Under the pieces are notes generated by a model, which ran no database searches, had not been told where the DNA came from, and saw nothing but the letters and a program-made list of their open reading frames with translations. From Sulfitobacter dubius (GTDB taxonomy: Bacteria > Pseudomonadota > Alphaproteobacteria > Rhodobacterales > Rhodobacteraceae), in contig NZ_FOPG01000004.1 of assembly GCF_900113435.1 (NCBI RefSeq), positions 124,001 to 188,000 on the forward strand: a DNA stretch of 64,000 nt, given 5' to 3'. Numbering within the stretch: position 1 is the first letter of the stretch; each line of letters opens with the position of its first letter. Below are positions 1 to 8,427 of this stretch, in pieces. Made by a program: the position numbers and the translations under genes.

Positions 1-27
1 GAAAAGAGCCATCAGGTGGCGCAGCAT
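1..27 (-). CDS. Start of formate dehydrogenase membrane (gamma/cytochrome b) subunit, cut by window edge
   Basis: Only nine codons are visible, reading MLRHLMALF on the minus strand from the ATG at 25-27. A hydrophobic start with basic residues would suit a signal peptide or first membrane segment. It lies 66 bases downstream of fdhB on the same strand, where the cytochrome b gamma subunit usually sits in alphaproteobacterial formate dehydrogenase operons. The identification rests on position alone; the visible residues do not prove the family. Confidence 0.4.
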
Positions 28-61
28 GGGAAATCCCCCGGCTAGACAGATATGGAGAAAA

Positions 62-85
62 GGGACGGCCCGGTCAGGCCGCCCC
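62..85 (-). terminator. Intercistronic hairpin between fdhB and the next gene
   Basis: Arms at 62-70 and 77-85 pair over nine positions (one G-U pair in the minus-strand RNA) around a six-base loop. A run of four U residues follows in the minus-strand transcript (58-61). This has the form of an intrinsic terminator or attenuator. Its place inside the operon suggests partial termination that would give less gamma subunit than beta. Confidence 0.5.
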
Positions 86-93
86 GAAAGCCG

Positions 94-687
94 TTACTGG
101 CCTTTTTGCTCGTAAGCCGTGCCCCAGCCCCAAGCGCCGGAGCCAAAGCCGCGCGCAACGACGCGCTCGCGGTAGATGTCAGAGACCATGTCGCCATCGC
201 CGGCTAGCAGCGCCTTGGTCGAACACATCTCGGCGCAGATCGGCAGTTTGCCTTCCGCGATCCGGTTGCGGCCGTACTTCTGGAATTCGGCTTGGCTGTG
301 GTTTTCCTCGGGGCCCCCGGCGCAGAAGGTGCATTTGTCCATCTTGCCGCGGCTGCCGAAGTTGCCAGCCTGCGGATACTGCGGCGCGCCAAAGGGGCAG
401 GCGTAGAAGCAGTAACCGCAACCAATGCAGAGGTCCTTGGAGTGCAGCACGATGCCGTCGTCGGTCTGATAGAAACAATCCACCGGGCAGACCGCCATAC
501 AGGGCGCGTCCGAGCAGTGCATACATGCAACCGAGATCGAGCGTTCGCCCGGCTGGCCGTCTTGAATGGTCACCACGCGGCGGCGGTTGATGCCCCAAGG
601 GACTTCGTGTTCGTTCTTACAAGCCGTTACACATGCGTTGCATTCAATGCAGCGCTCGGCATCGCAGAGAAACTTTGCTCTTGCCAT
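94..687 (-). CDS. fdhB: Formate dehydrogenase beta subunit, four-cluster ferredoxin
   Basis: The 197-residue protein carries electrons from the catalytic subunit to the membrane partner of a respiratory formate dehydrogenase. Four cysteine groups are visible. The first is CIECNACVTACK near residues 13-24, the second CMHCSDAPCMAVCP, the third CIGCGYCFYACP, and the last is a split group made of CTFC and CAEMC. This matches the four [4Fe-4S] arrangement of FdhB/HybA-type subunits. It starts 12 bases after the fdhA stop and is clearly co-transcribed. It has no signal peptide of its own, as expected if it is exported folded together with the Tat-signal-bearing alpha subunit. Length is normal for the Fdh3B-like branch. 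Confidence 0.93.
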   Translation of the reverse strand: MARAKFLCDAERCIECNACVTACKNEHEVPWGINRRRVVTIQDGQPGERSISVACMHCSDAPCMAVCPVDCFYQTDDGIVLHSKDLCIGCGYCFYACPFGAPQYPQAGNFGSRGKMDKCTFCAGGPEENHSQAEFQKYGRNRIAEGKLPICAEMCSTKALLAGDGDMVSDIYRERVVARGFGSGAWGWGTAYEQKGQ

Positions 688-699
688 TCTCTTGTCTCC

Positions 700-3687
700 T
701 TACGCTGGCATGATCTTGCAGAGAGTCGCTTTGGTCTCCTGCATTTGCGTGACTGAATCGTAACCGTAGGTTTGAACCGTGTTGGTGCTTTCGCCCAGTA
801 CGATCGGGTCGGCCCCGTCGGGGTATTTGCCCCGCAGGCTTTCGCCTTCCATGTGCCCGCCGAAGTGGAAGGGCATGAAGGCCACGCCCTCGCCCACCCG
901 TTCGGTGACCATGGCCATCACCTTGATCTTGCCACCCTCCGGGCCTTCGACCCAAACGTCAGCCCCGTCACGTACGCCCAGATTGTTGGCGTCACGGGTG
1001 TTGATCTCGATGAACATGTTCTGCTGCAACTCAGCAAGCCATGGGTTCGACCGGGTCTCGTCCCCGCCGCCCTCATATTCGACCAAGCGGCCAGAGGTGA
1101 GGATGATCGGGAATTCCTGCGAGAAGTCGTTCTTTTGGATCGAGGCATAGAGCGTCGGCACCCGCCAGAAGGTCTTGTCGTCATAGGTCGGATAATCCGC
1201 CACCAGATCGCGCCGGTTGGAATAGAGGGGCTCGCGGTGTTTTGGCACGGGATCGGGGAAGGTCCAGACCACGCAGCGGGCCTTGGCGTTGCCGAAGGGC
1301 GCGCAGCCGTGTTCAATCGCCACCCGCTGGATGCCGCCCGAGAGGTCGGTCTTCCAGTTGATGCCGCCAACTTGGGCCACGTAATCCGAATCCATCTCGC
1401 CCTGTTGCGAGGTTTCGCCGACTTCCTCTTGGCCATCGTCCGCATTCTCAGGCGCTTCATAGCCCGCGACGGCTTCGATACTCTGCCGTTCCTCTGCCGT
1501 CAGATCACCGTCCCAGCCGAGGTCCATTAGCATTTGCATGGTGAACTCAGGATAGCCGTCCTTGATCTCGGATCCTTTGGAATAGACGCCTTCGGCCAGC
1601 AGGTTCTCACCATCACGCTCAACCCCGAAACGGGCGCGGAAAGTCAGGCCGCCTTCGGCGACCGGCAGCGACATATCGTAAAGGTTCGCGGTGCCGGGGT
1701 GGTTCATTTCAGGCGTGCCCCAGCAAGGCCACGGCATCCCGTAGTAATCCCCATCTGCCGGGCCGCCGACGGCCCGCAGAGTGGTCTTGTCGAAGGTATG
1801 CTGGTTCTGCATGTGCATTTTCATCCGCTCGGGCGACTGCCCGGTATAGCCGATGGTCCACATGCCCTTGTTGAACTCGCGCGTTAGGTCTTCGACCAAC
1901 GGCTCTTCACCATTCACTTCGATATTGCGGAACATGCGATCTTCAAAGCCGAACTTCTTGGCGAACTTATAAAGGATCGTGTGATCCGGCAGGCTTTCGA
2001 ACAGCGGCTCGACAACCTTTTCGCGCCACTGAAGCGACCGGTTCGATGCAGTGACAGAGCCGGAAGTTTCGAACTGCGTACAGGCCGGAAGCAGATAGGT
2101 ATCTTCGGTCCGGTCATGCAGAACTGCGGAGACGGTTGGATAAGGATCGACCACGACCAGCAGGTCCAGCTTCTCCATCGCCGTCTTCATTTCCTTTTGG
2201 CGGGTCTGCGAGTTCGGCGCGTGGCCCCACAGCACCATCGCCTTGGTGTTGTCGGGCTGTTCTAGGTTCTCACGGTCCTCAAGCACACCGTCGATCCAAC
2301 GCGATACCGGAATGCCGGTAAGGTTGATCATTTTCTGCTCTTCGCCTGCGCCATCGGTCCAAGAGGCGAAACGGCTTTGAAGCCATTCCAGTTCTTCATC
2401 CCAGACCCGCGCCCAATGCGCCCAAGAACCATCGGACAGGCCATAGTAGCCCGGCAACGTATCGGCAAGAACGCCAAGGTCAGTCGCGCCCTGCACGTTG
2501 TCATGGCCACGGAAAATATTGGTGCCGCCGCCGGCGGTGCCCATGTTGCCCAAAGCCAGTTGCAAGATGCAGTAGGCGCGGGTGTTGTTGTTGCCGTTGG
2601 TGTGCTGTGTGCCACCCATGCACCAGATCACAGTGCCCGGACGGTTGTTGGCCAAGGTCCGCGCCACGCGCTGAAGCTGCTCGCCCGGTACGCCGGTGAC
2701 GCGCTCAACCTCATCTGGTGTCCAGTTGGCGACTTCTTTGCGGATCTCATCCATGCCCCAAACACGGGTGCGGATGAATTCTTCGTCTTCCCAACCGTTT
2801 TCGAAGATGTGGTAGAGAATGCCCCAAACCAGCGCCACGTCAGAACCGGGACGCATCCGCACATATTCATCGGCATGGGCCGCCGTGCGGGTAAAACGCG
2901 GATCACAAACGATCAGCGGCGCGTTGTTCTCTTCTTTCGATTTCAACAAGTGCTGAAGCGACACCGGGTGCGCCTCGGCGGGGTTGCCACCGATGATAAA
3001 GATCGCCTTGGATTTATGGATGTCATTGTAGCTGTTGGTCATGGCGCCGTAGCCCCATGTGTTCGCGACCCCTGCCACGGTGGTGGAGTGACAAATCCGC
3101 GCTTGGTGGTCGACGTTGTTGGTGCCCCAATAAGCGGCAAACTTGCGGAACAGATAGGCCTGTTCGTTGGAATGCTTTGCCGAGCCGAGCCAGTAGACCG
3201 AATCCGGGCCGGAGGTGTCGCGAATGGCGGTCATCTTATCGCCGATCTCATTGATCGCTTGTTCCCAAGAAATCCGCTGCCATTCGCCGCCGACTTTCTT
3301 CATCGGGTACTTCAGGCGGCGTTCGCCGTGGGCGTGTTCGCGGACCGACGCGCCTTTGGCACAGTGAGCACCAAGGTTGAACGGGCTGTCCCATCCGGGC
3401 TCCTGCCCCAGCCACACACCGTCGGACACTTCCGCGATGACCGTACAACCGACCGAACAATGGGTGCAGACGGATTTCTTGATCTCCATCTTTCCGCTGA
3501 CGGCGGCAGTGGCGGCAGATGCCTGTTGCACGCTGCCTGCGGTTGCGGCGATGGCAGTCAACCCGCCGATGGCAAGGCCCGAGCCGCGCAGAAATGCGCG
3601 ACGGTCAATACCGCTGCGCGCCACGTCGGACATGATGCCTGTCCGCTGCGCAGACCGCGCGACCCCATTGGTCTTTTTCCTCAACAT
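700..3687 (-). CDS. fdhA: Formate dehydrogenase catalytic alpha subunit (Mo/W-bisPGD, Cys type, Tat-exported)
   Basis: This 995-residue molybdopterin oxidoreductase oxidises formate to CO2. A twin-arginine signal is visible (RR at residues 29-30 in DRRAFLRGSGLAIGG), followed by a hydrophobic stretch ending near ASA at about 58. The N-terminal [4Fe-4S] site is Cys74, 77, 81 and 109. The active-site motif reads ARICHST, with Cys199 next to His200, so the metal ligand is cysteine encoded by TGT and not selenocysteine. The C-terminal molydopterin dinucleotide-binding domain (NPWLAEL...INTRDANNLG) is intact. The neighbours are fdhB, a small Tat protein, a TorD chaperone and, about 7 kb away, a tungstate transporter, so tungsten may be the metal. 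ATG start accepted because the MLRKK leader precedes the Tat signal at normal spacing. Confidence 0.95.
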   Translation of the reverse strand: MLRKKTNGVARSAQRTGIMSDVARSGIDRRAFLRGSGLAIGGLTAIAATAGSVQQASAATAAVSGKMEIKKSVCTHCSVGCTVIAEVSDGVWLGQEPGWDSPFNLGAHCAKGASVREHAHGERRLKYPMKKVGGEWQRISWEQAINEIGDKMTAIRDTSGPDSVYWLGSAKHSNEQAYLFRKFAAYWGTNNVDHQARICHSTTVAGVANTWGYGAMTNSYNDIHKSKAIFIIGGNPAEAHPVSLQHLLKSKEENNAPLIVCDPRFTRTAAHADEYVRMRPGSDVALVWGILYHIFENGWEDEEFIRTRVWGMDEIRKEVANWTPDEVERVTGVPGEQLQRVARTLANNRPGTVIWCMGGTQHTNGNNNTRAYCILQLALGNMGTAGGGTNIFRGHDNVQGATDLGVLADTLPGYYGLSDGSWAHWARVWDEELEWLQSRFASWTDGAGEEQKMINLTGIPVSRWIDGVLEDRENLEQPDNTKAMVLWGHAPNSQTRQKEMKTAMEKLDLLVVVDPYPTVSAVLHDRTEDTYLLPACTQFETSGSVTASNRSLQWREKVVEPLFESLPDHTILYKFAKKFGFEDRMFRNIEVNGEEPLVEDLTREFNKGMWTIGYTGQSPERMKMHMQNQHTFDKTTLRAVGGPADGDYYGMPWPCWGTPEMNHPGTANLYDMSLPVAEGGLTFRARFGVERDGENLLAEGVYSKGSEIKDGYPEFTMQMLMDLGWDGDLTAEERQSIEAVAGYEAPENADDGQEEVGETSQQGEMDSDYVAQVGGINWKTDLSGGIQRVAIEHGCAPFGNAKARCVVWTFPDPVPKHREPLYSNRRDLVADYPTYDDKTFWRVPTLYASIQKNDFSQEFPIILTSGRLVEYEGGGDETRSNPWLAELQQNMFIEINTRDANNLGVRDGADVWVEGPEGGKIKVMAMVTERVGEGVAFMPFHFGGHMEGESLRGKYPDGADPIVLGESTNTVQTYGYDSVTQMQETKATLCKIMPA

Positions 3688-3738
3688 ATCTTCACTCCCT
3701 GTGCGCGGGCTGGTCCCCGCCTGAGGTGGCTATTGAAC

Positions 3739-3755
3739 GGCGGGCGTTTCCCGCC
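3739..3755. other. Short GC-rich inverted repeat between the small Tat gene and fdhA
   Basis: GGCGGG at 3739-3744 pairs with CCCGCC at 3750-3755 around a five-base loop. It lies in the 105-base gap upstream of fdhA, which holds no other gene. It may set the ratio of the small upstream protein to the catalytic subunit, but the arms are short and no U-run follows on the minus strand. Confidence 0.3.
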
Positions 3756-3792
3756 CGGCCAAGTTTAAGAGGCAGCGCCCCTTGGTATCTGA

Positions 3793-4005
3793 TTAGAACC
3801 GAGCAGAGGCGTAATAAGCGCGCGTATGCTCGGTATCTTGAATGCGGTCCGACGACAGGTCAGGCGCTTTGGCCGCCTCGGCTTCAGTCCCGGTGGTTGC
3901 CACGGCCACGGCGGCCAATGGCGCGGCGGTACCCGCGAACTTCAGGAAATCGCGCCGATCTTTGCGAACGGGTGCTTCGGTGGAACCCTCTGGCTTGCGT
4001 GTCAT
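3793..4005 (-). CDS. Small twin-arginine protein of formate dehydrogenase region (formate_TAT family)
   Basis: A 70-residue protein with the Tat-like motif KDRRDFLKFAG, then an Ala-rich hydrophobic stretch and a short polar tail (KAPDLSSDRIQDTEHTRAYY). The arrangement matches the short 'formate dehydrogenase region TAT target' family found beside fdhA; its exact role is unknown. The ATG at 4003-4005 was preferred over an upstream TTG (4033-4035) because AGGAG lies a proper distance before it. It is the gene directly upstream of fdhA and downstream of torD on the same strand. Confidence 0.8.
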   Translation of the reverse strand: MTRKPEGSTEAPVRKDRRDFLKFAGTAAPLAAVAVATTGTEAEAAKAPDLSSDRIQDTEHTRAYYASARF

Positions 4006-4066
4006 GTTGTCTCTCCTGTTACGTCTCTTGTTCAAGGGCGGGGCGCCCCAGCGGTCTCGTCATGTG

Positions 4067-4675
4067 TTAATTGTCTTTGCTAAGGCGAAACGCCTCGGCT
4101 TCGATTTGCATAAAAGCGCGGCCAATTTTGCCCACGGGGGCGTAGAAGACCGAATTTTTCGCGCCTTCGAGGTCAGCAAAGAAATGCCCGGCCCATGGGG
4201 CAATGTGCCGATTAAAGAATGTCTTTTGCTGCGCCAGCGTGGCCGGAGCCGAGAAGCGGCCCGCGATCATTGCGCCCATCATTTCCATCAGTGAGGCGAT
4301 GTTATCCTCAGGCTCGAACACATTCGGCGCCCGCTCGAGTCCGCGTGCGATCATGTCTTGACGCAAAGCAGCCAGCGGCTTTTCGTTCAGGAAGCCAGTA
4401 AGGTAAAAGCTTGCATAGGGCAGCAATTCGCCCCGACCCAGACCGATGAAAAGCCGATTGAACTCGCTCTCTGCCCCCGTCGGTTTGGTTCTGGATGCCA
4501 GCCGCGACAAGGCTTTGAACCCCTGCCCCAGATCACTGTCGTCGCCGGAAAGTCCCGCACATTGATCCAGTAGCATCTGATCCGGGGGGCCGGAAAGGAT
4601 AAGCCCCATGAAGTTATAGAGGTCCGCACGCAGGCGGTCCTCTTCGAGTAGGGGTGTCGCGGCCAATTGGGTCAT
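4067..4675 (-). CDS. TorD/DmsD-family molybdoenzyme chaperone
   Basis: This 202-residue, mostly helical cytoplasmic protein belongs to the TorD-like redox enzyme maturation proteins, which bind Tat signals and hold the apoenzyme until cofactor insertion. Visible family marks are the N-terminal RADLYNFMGLIL helix, a central LLPYASFYLTGF segment and EPEDNIASLMEMMGAM, the usual E-P-x-D/E-(N/H) motif. The obvious client is the FdhA encoded 380 bases downstream. Its start overlaps the DUF3306 stop by four bases, so the two are translationally coupled. Confidence 0.88.
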   Translation of the reverse strand: MTQLAATPLLEEDRLRADLYNFMGLILSGPPDQMLLDQCAGLSGDDSDLGQGFKALSRLASRTKPTGAESEFNRLFIGLGRGELLPYASFYLTGFLNEKPLAALRQDMIARGLERAPNVFEPEDNIASLMEMMGAMIAGRFSAPATLAQQKTFFNRHIAPWAGHFFADLEGAKNSVFYAPVGKIGRAFMQIEAEAFRLSKDN

Positions 4676-5307
4676 GCGCTGCTACCTTCTATGTCATCGG
4701 CCAGATCGCTGGCAAATTGGAACCGCATCCGGCGGTGGGTCGGCGCGGGTTGCTCGGCCTCTTCCTCGGCATGATCTACAGGTACGCTATAGGTCTGCTG
4801 AGGGGCTGTTTGCGCCAGTGCTGTCTCTGTTCGGCGCGGGGCAGGCACAACCACATCATGGGTCGATGCAAAAACGGGCGCATCTTCCGCAACCGCCTCA
4901 GGCGCATCGGTCTCAGCCGTCCATATTTCCTCGACCTTGGTCACCATGCCGCGACCCACTTGATAGATCGTATTCACAGGTTTGCCAGCAGTCGCGGCGG
5001 CTGTGTAATCGTCGTCGTAGTCATTCAACCCGTCAAGACAGGCAAGCACCGGGTTGGTCCGCCAGAAGCTGCGCAGCGCACGGGTCTTGAGCCGTTGCGG
5101 CAGTTGCGCCTTGAGGAAAGCCCGGAGTTGTTCGCCGCTGACCAGATCCTCCGGCGCGGGCAGATCGAACTCGGCCAGCAAATCGTCATCGCTGCGCTCG
5201 GCCAATGCCGCTTCTTCGGCCTCTGCCACGCGGGCTTCATGCACACGGACTTCGGCCCTGGCCTCTGCTGCCACGGCGGCACGGCGTTTTTGCCAAAAGC
5301 TGCTCAT
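4672..5307 (-). CDS. DUF3306 protein of formate dehydrogenase cluster
   Basis: A 211-residue soluble protein with the DUF3306 core in its first half: an FWQKRR start, a charged Ala/Glu-rich helix, DLLAEFDLPAPEDL, then LPQRLKTRALRSFWRTNPV and DGLNDYDDDYT. The second half is acidic, low in complexity and ends in RRMRFQFASDL. The family is found beside Fdh3-type formate dehydrogenases and has no established biochemical role; a maturation or scaffold function is inferred from context. It overlaps both neighbours by four bases, in an order DUF3305-DUF3306-torD. Confidence 0.85.
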   Translation of the reverse strand: MSSFWQKRRAAVAAEARAEVRVHEARVAEAEEAALAERSDDDLLAEFDLPAPEDLVSGEQLRAFLKAQLPQRLKTRALRSFWRTNPVLACLDGLNDYDDDYTAAATAGKPVNTIYQVGRGMVTKVEEIWTAETDAPEAVAEDAPVFASTHDVVVPAPRRTETALAQTAPQQTYSVPVDHAEEEAEQPAPTHRRMRFQFASDLADDIEGSSA

Positions 5308-5873
5308 ACCAGACGCTTTCGTTTCAATGTAGGCGAGGCGTAGACGTCTGCTGGTTTCTTGACACGCGGATCACCGATGCCGTCTTGCTGGCGGTCTGTT
5401 CGCAGGCGGTCACGGCGCCGCTTTACGAACTCCTCCTCTTGGTGAAACTCTTCAACAAACTCTTGCACCCATGCCAGCAAACCGGGCGTCATCGCGATTT
5501 TTTCGACCACTTCTTCGGCACTGTCGCAATAATCCTGCGCCTCATAGGGAGAGGCAGTGACCAGCGCCAATTTGAACGGTCTATCGGTCGCGCCAGGAAT
5601 GGGGCGCATCACCACATAGACGCAGGGCACGTCAGCCCCCAGCCCGTGAACGTAGGCTTCCGTTTCGGCACCGTGTAATTCAATCTGAAGTGTGGCGGCG
5701 TGGTATTCGACGATATCGCCCTCGCGGCGCAGCTCGCGCCAAACCGCCTCCCCGGCACCGGGCAGCACAGCGGTCGCTTTCCAGCTCCACTTGGCCCACC
5801 GGGTCACACCCGGCGCGCGCCGCAGCACAATACCCAAGGGCATCGTCCGGTACATTTTCGGGTTATGAATCAA
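5304..5873 (-). CDS. DUF3305 protein of formate dehydrogenase cluster
   Basis: First gene of the minus-strand fdh operon. The visible DUF3305 signature is MPLGIVLRRAPGVTRWAKW followed by LPGAGEAVWRELRREGDIVEYHAATLQ, then VYVVMRP and a Glu-rich helix (WVQEFVEEFHQEEEF). Function is unknown; the family travels with DUF3306 and Cys-type formate dehydrogenases. The start is uncertain. A TTG at 5871-5873 has GGAGGA at good spacing; the first ATGs (residues 7 and 11 from that TTG) lack a ribosome site at normal distance. The TTG is therefore preferred, giving 189 residues. Confidence 0.82.
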   Translation of the reverse strand: MIHNPKMYRTMPLGIVLRRAPGVTRWAKWSWKATAVLPGAGEAVWRELRREGDIVEYHAATLQIELHGAETEAYVHGLGADVPCVYVVMRPIPGATDRPFKLALVTASPYEAQDYCDSAEEVVEKIAMTPGLLAWVQEFVEEFHQEEEFVKRRRDRLRTDRQQDGIGDPRVKKPADVYASPTLKRKRLV

Positions 5874-6224
5874 CTGGCTCCTCCGTTGCTTAGACCTTCG
5901 CCCCAAACCCCCTCTAGGGGGAAGCGTAAAACCGCGTGATCCCCTGAAAAACCGGGCTATTCAGACAAGATGACCCGCGACCTTGCGCCGTCAATGATGC
6001 TTTGGACGTTTTGTCTAACTTGAGTATTTCACTAGGAATTTGCGGGGTTGGCCGATTTCGAATCACTGCGCCGCGCCGCGCGCTTTACGAACTGCGTCGC
6101 CTTGGCGGGTCGTGGCTCTGAGTTGCCCGATTCCGGTTGTGGGCGGTGCCAAATCCCGTCTAGCTTGGGGCCTCAACCGCGCCCTCAGGGGCGGCGGATT
6201 GGCGCGCGAAACAAGGGAAAATTC
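5874..6224. promoter_or_regulatory. Divergent promoter region between the two formate dehydrogenase operons
   Basis: This 351-base gap separates the minus-strand fdh structural operon from the plus-strand accessory operon. No convincing gene lies in it: the reading frame continuing upstream of the ferredoxin gene to 6048 has no ribosome site and no recognisable protein. A weak plus-strand promoter may be TTGGAC (6002-6007) with TATTTC (6025-6030) 17 bases on; the minus-strand promoter could not be assigned. Both operons are probably controlled from here. Confidence 0.45.
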
Positions 6225-8189
6225 ATGGCCAAGACATTGATAACATGCGATTGCGCAGGGTCGCAGCGTATCGATTCCGATGCGCTGGCCGAAAGCACCG
6301 GTTTGACGGTCATGCAGCCCTGTTCGGCCCTCTGCACCAGCCAGATCGACCGCGCGGCCAAGGCACTGAACACGGGGGATGCGATTTTATGCTGCACCCA
6401 AGAAGAGCGTGTCTTTACCGAATTGGCCGAAGAACTGGGACAGCCCTCTGCCCCCCTCTTGGACCTGCGCGACCGGGCCGGATGGTCAGATGACCCCCGC
6501 GATAAACTGCCCAAAATGTCCGCGCTCGCTACAGAGGCGCTGTTAGAGGCGCCCGCCGAGAAAACCATCGATGTTGGATCCGAAGGGCTTTGCCTGATCC
6601 TTGGACGTGGACCGGCAGCGTTGGAGGCCGCAGCCCAGCTTAAAGACCACCTCAGCGTAACCCTGCTGATCGAAGACAGCATGACCGAGGCCGACGACAA
6701 CCTCCCCGAACTGCGCGGCTATGATCTGATCTCTGGCAAGTTGCGCCGCGCCAAAGGAGCGCTTGGCCAATTCGAAGTGGTGATCGACGCATTGCGGCAG
6801 GTTGACCCGCGGGGTCGTGGCCCCCTGACGTGGACCGATCCGCGCGACGGCGCACGCAGCCAATGTGACCTGATCCTTGACCTGCGCGGCGACACGCCGC
6901 TGTTCCCGGCCCATGAGAAACGCGAAGGCTATCTCCGCGCCGATCCTGCGCATCCGCCCGCTGTCGCCGCCGCCGTACTGGCCGCATCGCATTTGGTCGG
7001 CACGTTCGAGCAGCCGCTTTATGTGCGCACCGAGCCATTGCTTTGTGCGCACAGCCGCGCCGGGCAGACAGGTTGTAAGGCCTGTCTCGATCTATGTCCC
7101 ACCGGGGCGATCACACCGGACGGCGATCATGTGACCGTGGACCCGATGATTTGCGCGGGCTGTGGGGCGTGTTCCTCTGCCTGCCCTTCGGGGGCGATCA
7201 GCTATGACGCGCCACCTGTGGATTTCACGATGCGGCGAGTCCAGACCCTTGTGCGCGCCTATCTTGAGGCAGATGGCGAAGCGCCACGTCTTTTGGTGCA
7301 TGACGACCACGGTGCTGAGATGATCCGCCTTGCCGCGCGTCACGGGCGCGGCTTGCCTGCCGATGTGATCCCCATGCACCTGCCCGCACTCGCGGCCTTT
7401 GGTCACGCCGAAGCGCTGGCCGCACTGGCGGCTGGTTTCGCCGATGTCTCCCTACTGCTTGGCCCCAAGGCCGACCGCGATGCAATTGAGACCCAGATCG
7501 CCCTCGCCCGTGCCATTGCAGGCGACGCACGGATGACGTTGATCGATACCCCTGATCCGGACGCGCTGACCGATCTGCTTTATGACGGCACAGCCCCCAC
7601 GCCGGTCGCGCAGCCCGTGCGCCCGATGGGCAGCCGCCGCCAGATTGCCCGGCAGGCTGCCCGCGCGTTGCAACCAGAAGCCCAAGTTCTACCCTTGCCC
7701 CAAGGTGCACCTTATGGAGCGGTGCTGGTGGACAAAGGTGCCTGCACGCTGTGTTTGTCTTGTGTCTCGCTCTGCCCGTCGGGTGCGCTTGGCGATAACC
7801 CTGATTTGCCCCAGCTGCGCTTTCAGGAGGACGCCTGCCTGCAATGCGGTCTGTGCGAGCACATCTGCCCCGAAGACGCCATAAGCCTCACGCCGCAGCT
7901 TGATCTGACCGATGCCGCATTGAGCCAACGGGTGCTGAACGAAGAAGAGCCATTTCCTTGTGTCGAATGCGGCACTCTCTTTGGGGTAAAATCCACTGTC
8001 GAGAAGATCACCGACAAGCTGCGCAGCCATTCGATGTTTGCCGATGACGCAAAACTGCGGATGATCCAGATGTGCGATGACTGCCGGATCAATGCGCAAT
8101 ATCATAGCACCAACAACCCGATGACGGGCAATGAGCGCCCGCGCACCCGCACCACCGACGATTACCTCTCCAAACGGCGCGACCACTAG
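6225..8189 (+). CDS. Large 4Fe-4S poly-ferredoxin of the formate dehydrogenase accessory operon
   Basis: A 654-residue cytoplasmic iron-sulfur protein. Its middle part has a two-cluster ferredoxin module (CKACLDLCPTGAI and CAGCGACSSACPSGAI); its C-terminal part has a second one (CTLCLSCVSLCPSGAL and CLQCGLCEHICPEDAI), then CVECG and MCDDCR. The N-terminal third has Cys pairs in ITCDCAGS and PCSALCTS and no clear domain. Such proteins lie next to Fdh3 clusters and may hand electrons to or from the enzyme or help its assembly; the role is not established. The ATG at 6225 is chosen for its AAGGGAAA ribosome site and the MAKTLITCDCAGS start. Confidence 0.85.
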   Translation: MAKTLITCDCAGSQRIDSDALAESTGLTVMQPCSALCTSQIDRAAKALNTGDAILCCTQEERVFTELAEELGQPSAPLLDLRDRAGWSDDPRDKLPKMSALATEALLEAPAEKTIDVGSEGLCLILGRGPAALEAAAQLKDHLSVTLLIEDSMTEADDNLPELRGYDLISGKLRRAKGALGQFEVVIDALRQVDPRGRGPLTWTDPRDGARSQCDLILDLRGDTPLFPAHEKREGYLRADPAHPPAVAAAVLAASHLVGTFEQPLYVRTEPLLCAHSRAGQTGCKACLDLCPTGAITPDGDHVTVDPMICAGCGACSSACPSGAISYDAPPVDFTMRRVQTLVRAYLEADGEAPRLLVHDDHGAEMIRLAARHGRGLPADVIPMHLPALAAFGHAEALAALAAGFADVSLLLGPKADRDAIETQIALARAIAGDARMTLIDTPDPDALTDLLYDGTAPTPVAQPVRPMGSRRQIARQAARALQPEAQVLPLPQGAPYGAVLVDKGACTLCLSCVSLCPSGALGDNPDLPQLRFQEDACLQCGLCEHICPEDAISLTPQLDLTDAALSQRVLNEEEPFPCVECGTLFGVKSTVEKITDKLRSHSMFADDAKLRMIQMCDDCRINAQYHSTNNPMTGNERPRTRTTDDYLSKRRDH

Positions 8190-8218
8190 GTCGCCGCCCC
8201 CAGAAAAAGGAGCCTCCC

Positions 8219-8422
8219 ATGAGCGAAGACTTCAACATGTCGATGCGCAAGTTTCTCAAACAGGTCGGCGTGACCTCGCAGCAGGCCATCGAAAAGGCCA
8301 TGCGCGAAGGTGACACCAGCGGTAAAACATTCCCGGTTAAGGCCGTGATCTCCATCCCCGAGCTTGGGCTGGAGCATGAAATCGACGGCACCATCGCCGG
8401 CGCGGATAAGGGCGAGGCATAA
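8219..8422 (+). CDS. DUF6494 small protein
   Basis: A 67-residue cytoplasmic protein beginning MSEDFNMSMRKFLKQVGVTS, with a continuing QQAIEKAMREG helix and an acidic tail. This agrees with the short DUF6494 family that accompanies formate dehydrogenase accessory genes in Rhodobacterales. It has AAAAGGAG nine to ten bases before its ATG. Function is unknown. It sits between the poly-ferredoxin and the Mrp ATPase with short gaps, so it is part of the same operon. Confidence 0.8.
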   Translation: MSEDFNMSMRKFLKQVGVTSQQAIEKAMREGDTSGKTFPVKAVISIPELGLEHEIDGTIAGADKGEA

Positions 8423-8427
8423 GCGAC

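Noticed and set aside
700..3687. Selenocysteine in formate dehydrogenase
   Set aside because: The active-site codon is TGT (Cys199), the frame is open throughout and no SECIS element is needed.
6040..6224. tRNA-like TTCGAATC stretch and N-terminal extension upstream of the poly-ferredoxin gene
   Set aside because: The flanking bases do not fold into T-stem or acceptor arms, and the extended frame lacks a ribosome site and family similarity.
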